Positions 6,256-7,301 of a DNA stretch of 7,301 nucleotides are shown piece by piece. Location of the stretch: the NCBI GenBank assembly GCA_037190665.1, contig JBBCJT010000163.1, positions 1-7,301 on the forward strand, read 5' to 3'. Position numbers and translations under genes: made by a program. The notes under the pieces were generated by a model, which saw only the letters and a program-made list of their open reading frames with translations, made no database searches and was not told the origin of the DNA. The DNA is from JBBCJT01 sp037190665. GTDB lineage: Bacteria > Pseudomonadota > Alphaproteobacteria > Acetobacterales > Acetobacteraceae. Each line of letters begins with the position of its first letter. The stretch's first letter is position 1.

Positions 6256-7301
6256 ATGCCAAGACAGGATGACGCGCGCGGATGTCTCGGGCGCAGGGCC
6301 GCACTCGCGCTCTCCGCCGGCCTTGCCACACCCTCTCTGGCCCGGGCGCAGGCTTCCGCGTTCCCGTCGCGCCCGATCCGCGTCATCGTCCCCTATGGAA
6401 CGGGTGGCGCAACGGACGTCACCATGCGGCTTCTGGCCCCGAAGCTCGGCGAGATCCTGGGCCAGCCGATCGTGATCGAGAATCGCCCCGGCAGCGGCGG
6501 CATCGTGGGGACCGATCTCGTCGCGCGATCCGCGCCGGACGGGCACACGCTGGTTTGCGCGGCGCTGTCGGCGGTGGGGCTGGCGGTGCATCTGTACAGC
6601 AACCTGCCCTACGATCCGCAGCGCGACCTGACCGCGATCGCACCCACCGTCTTCGTCCCTCTGGCGCTCGCCATCACCACCAAGGGGTGGCCGGTGCGCG
6701 ATGCGCAGGCGTTGATCACCGAGCTGCGCGCCAATCCCGGCCGCTACTATTACGCGAGCAACGGGGTCGGCACGACGAGCCATCTCGCGGGCGCGAACTT
6801 CGTCGCCCGGACCGGAACCAGCGTGACCCATGTGCCCTACCGCAGCGCGGGGCAGGCGTTCACGGCGCTGCTCGCGGCGGAGGTCCAGTTCACCCATGAG
6901 GTGATGAGCACGCTGAAGCCGCATCACGACAGCGGCGGCGCGCGTGTGCTGTTCGTGGCCGGCGACCGCCGCTCCCCGGTGCTGCCGGAGGTGCCGACCA
7001 TGGCGGAAGCCGGCGTGCCGGCGTACCGGGCGTATTCCTGGTTCGGCCTGTTCGGCCCGGCGGGCATGCCGCCGGACGTGGTGACGAAAATCGCCGAGGG
7101 CGTCGAACGTGCACTCGCCGACCCGGAAACCGGGCCGCGGCTCGAGGCGATGGATGCGGTGCTGATGCGCGGCTACACGCCGGAGCGGTTGCGCGCGCAG
7201 CGCTTCGGCCTGCTTGCGGCTGAGTACCAGCGAGTAGTCGTGGAACGACGGGCCGGTGTCTTTCAGGGCCGCGAGCAGCCGCGCCGACGGCGTGGCGTCG
7301 G
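6256..7301 (+). CDS. Bug/TctC family tripartite tricarboxylate transporter solute-binding protein, 3' end unusual
   Basis: The ATG follows GGGAGG (6245-6250) by five bases. The N-terminus has a twin-Arg-like signal (L-G-R-R-A-A-L, residues 11-17) with likely cleavage after A31 (A-R-A|Q). Typical TctC elements follow: R-P-I-R-V-I-V-P-Y with G-G-A-T-D, N-R-P-G-S-G-G near 80, P-D-G-H-T-L, the L-P-Y-D-P...D-L segment, S-H-L-A...F, H-V-P-Y-R-S-A-G-Q-A, L-P-E-V-P-T-M-A-E-A-G-V-P, and F-G-P-A-G-M-P. These periplasmic proteins bind carboxylates and similar small acids for a TctA/TctB importer; no such membrane genes are in view and many members are orphans. P-Y-G-T-G-G replaces the commoner P-x-x-P-G-G. 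The frame has no stop by base 7301 (348 codons), whereas relatives usually end near 320-330. Codon character changes at about codon 316, so the last ~34 codons may not be native. Confidence 0.88.
   Translation, partial: MPRQDDARGCLGRRAALALSAGLATPSLARAQASAFPSRPIRVIVPYGTGGATDVTMRLLAPKLGEILGQPIVIENRPGSGGIVGTDLVARSAPDGHTLVCAALSAVGLAVHLYSNLPYDPQRDLTAIAPTVFVPLALAITTKGWPVRDAQALITELRANPGRYYYASNGVGTTSHLAGANFVARTGTSVTHVPYRSAGQAFTALLAAEVQFTHEVMSTLKPHHDSGGARVLFVAGDRRSPVLPEVPTMAEAGVPAYRAYSWFGLFGPAGMPPDVVTKIAEGVERALADPETGPRLEAMDAVLMRGYTPERLRAQRFGLLAAEYQRVVVERRAGVFQGREQPRRRRGV
7198..7299 (-). pseudogene. Possible fragment of an unidentified minus-strand gene overlapping the tctC tail
   Basis: Read on the minus strand from 7299, this stretch gives protein-like sequence including T-P-S-A-R-L-L-A-A-L-K-D and S-F-H-D-Y-S-L-V-L-S-R-K-Q-A-E-A-L. 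Its third positions are almost all G or C, whereas the plus frame over the same bases is poorer at position three than at position one, the reverse of the upstream tctC body. The S-A-R-L-L and S-F-H elements recall the C-terminal region of E. coli-type glutamate-cysteine ligases, but this is from memory and weak. Beyond 7198 the minus frame stays open only as antisense of tctC, so any real gene would be cut here. The alternative is that it is the true tctC C-terminus, since A-E-Y-Q-R...A-G-V resembles family endings. Confidence 0.3.

Noticed and set aside
6037..7301. Long minus-strand open frame opposite tctC
   Set aside because: Its codons are exactly in register with the tctC codons on the other strand, which yields long stop-free antisense frames in GC-rich DNA; the product is Arg/His/Gly-rich without family features. 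Only the last ~100 bases look different and are reported separately.

Overview
This window looks like chromosomal DNA from a GC-rich alphaproteobacterium. The reading frames strongly prefer G or C at third codon positions. A Bug/TctC-type solute-binding protein, a PsiF-like secreted protein, a PEP-CTERM protein, an AsmA protein and a peptidase T together would suit an Acetobacteraceae (Roseomonas-like) genome. That placement is inference; the window has no rRNA or other marker gene.

Layout, left to right. (1) 1-906 (+) is the 3' part of a luciferase-like flavin-dependent oxidoreductase, cut by the window edge. (2) 1190-1759 (+) is a PEP-CTERM exported protein. A near-consensus sigma-54 promoter lies at 1118-1135 and a U-tract terminator at 1780-1803. 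(3) 1948-2193 (+) is a small secreted protein with two PsiF repeats. (4) 2194-2448 is a hairpin-rich spacer. (5) 2449-3696 (+) is peptidase T with all expected M20B catalytic and metal residues. (6) 3790-5727 (+) is an AsmA-family inner-membrane-anchored protein. (7) 5801-6040 (-) is a small unrecognised gene convergent with asmA. (8) 6041-6255 is a divergent regulatory region with a 19-bp near-perfect dyad. (9) 6256 onward (+) is a TctC/Bug solute-binding protein whose last ~100 bases behave like antisense of a different gene.

The genes do not form one pathway. Most are separated by 90-280 bases, have their own ribosome binding sites and are often followed by hairpins, so they look like independent units. 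I see no CRISPR array, tRNA, rRNA, insertion sequence or defence system. The two best leads are the sigma-54-type promoter on an isolated PEP-CTERM gene and the abrupt change of coding character at about 7200 at the tctC end. Neither amounts to a clearly new system.
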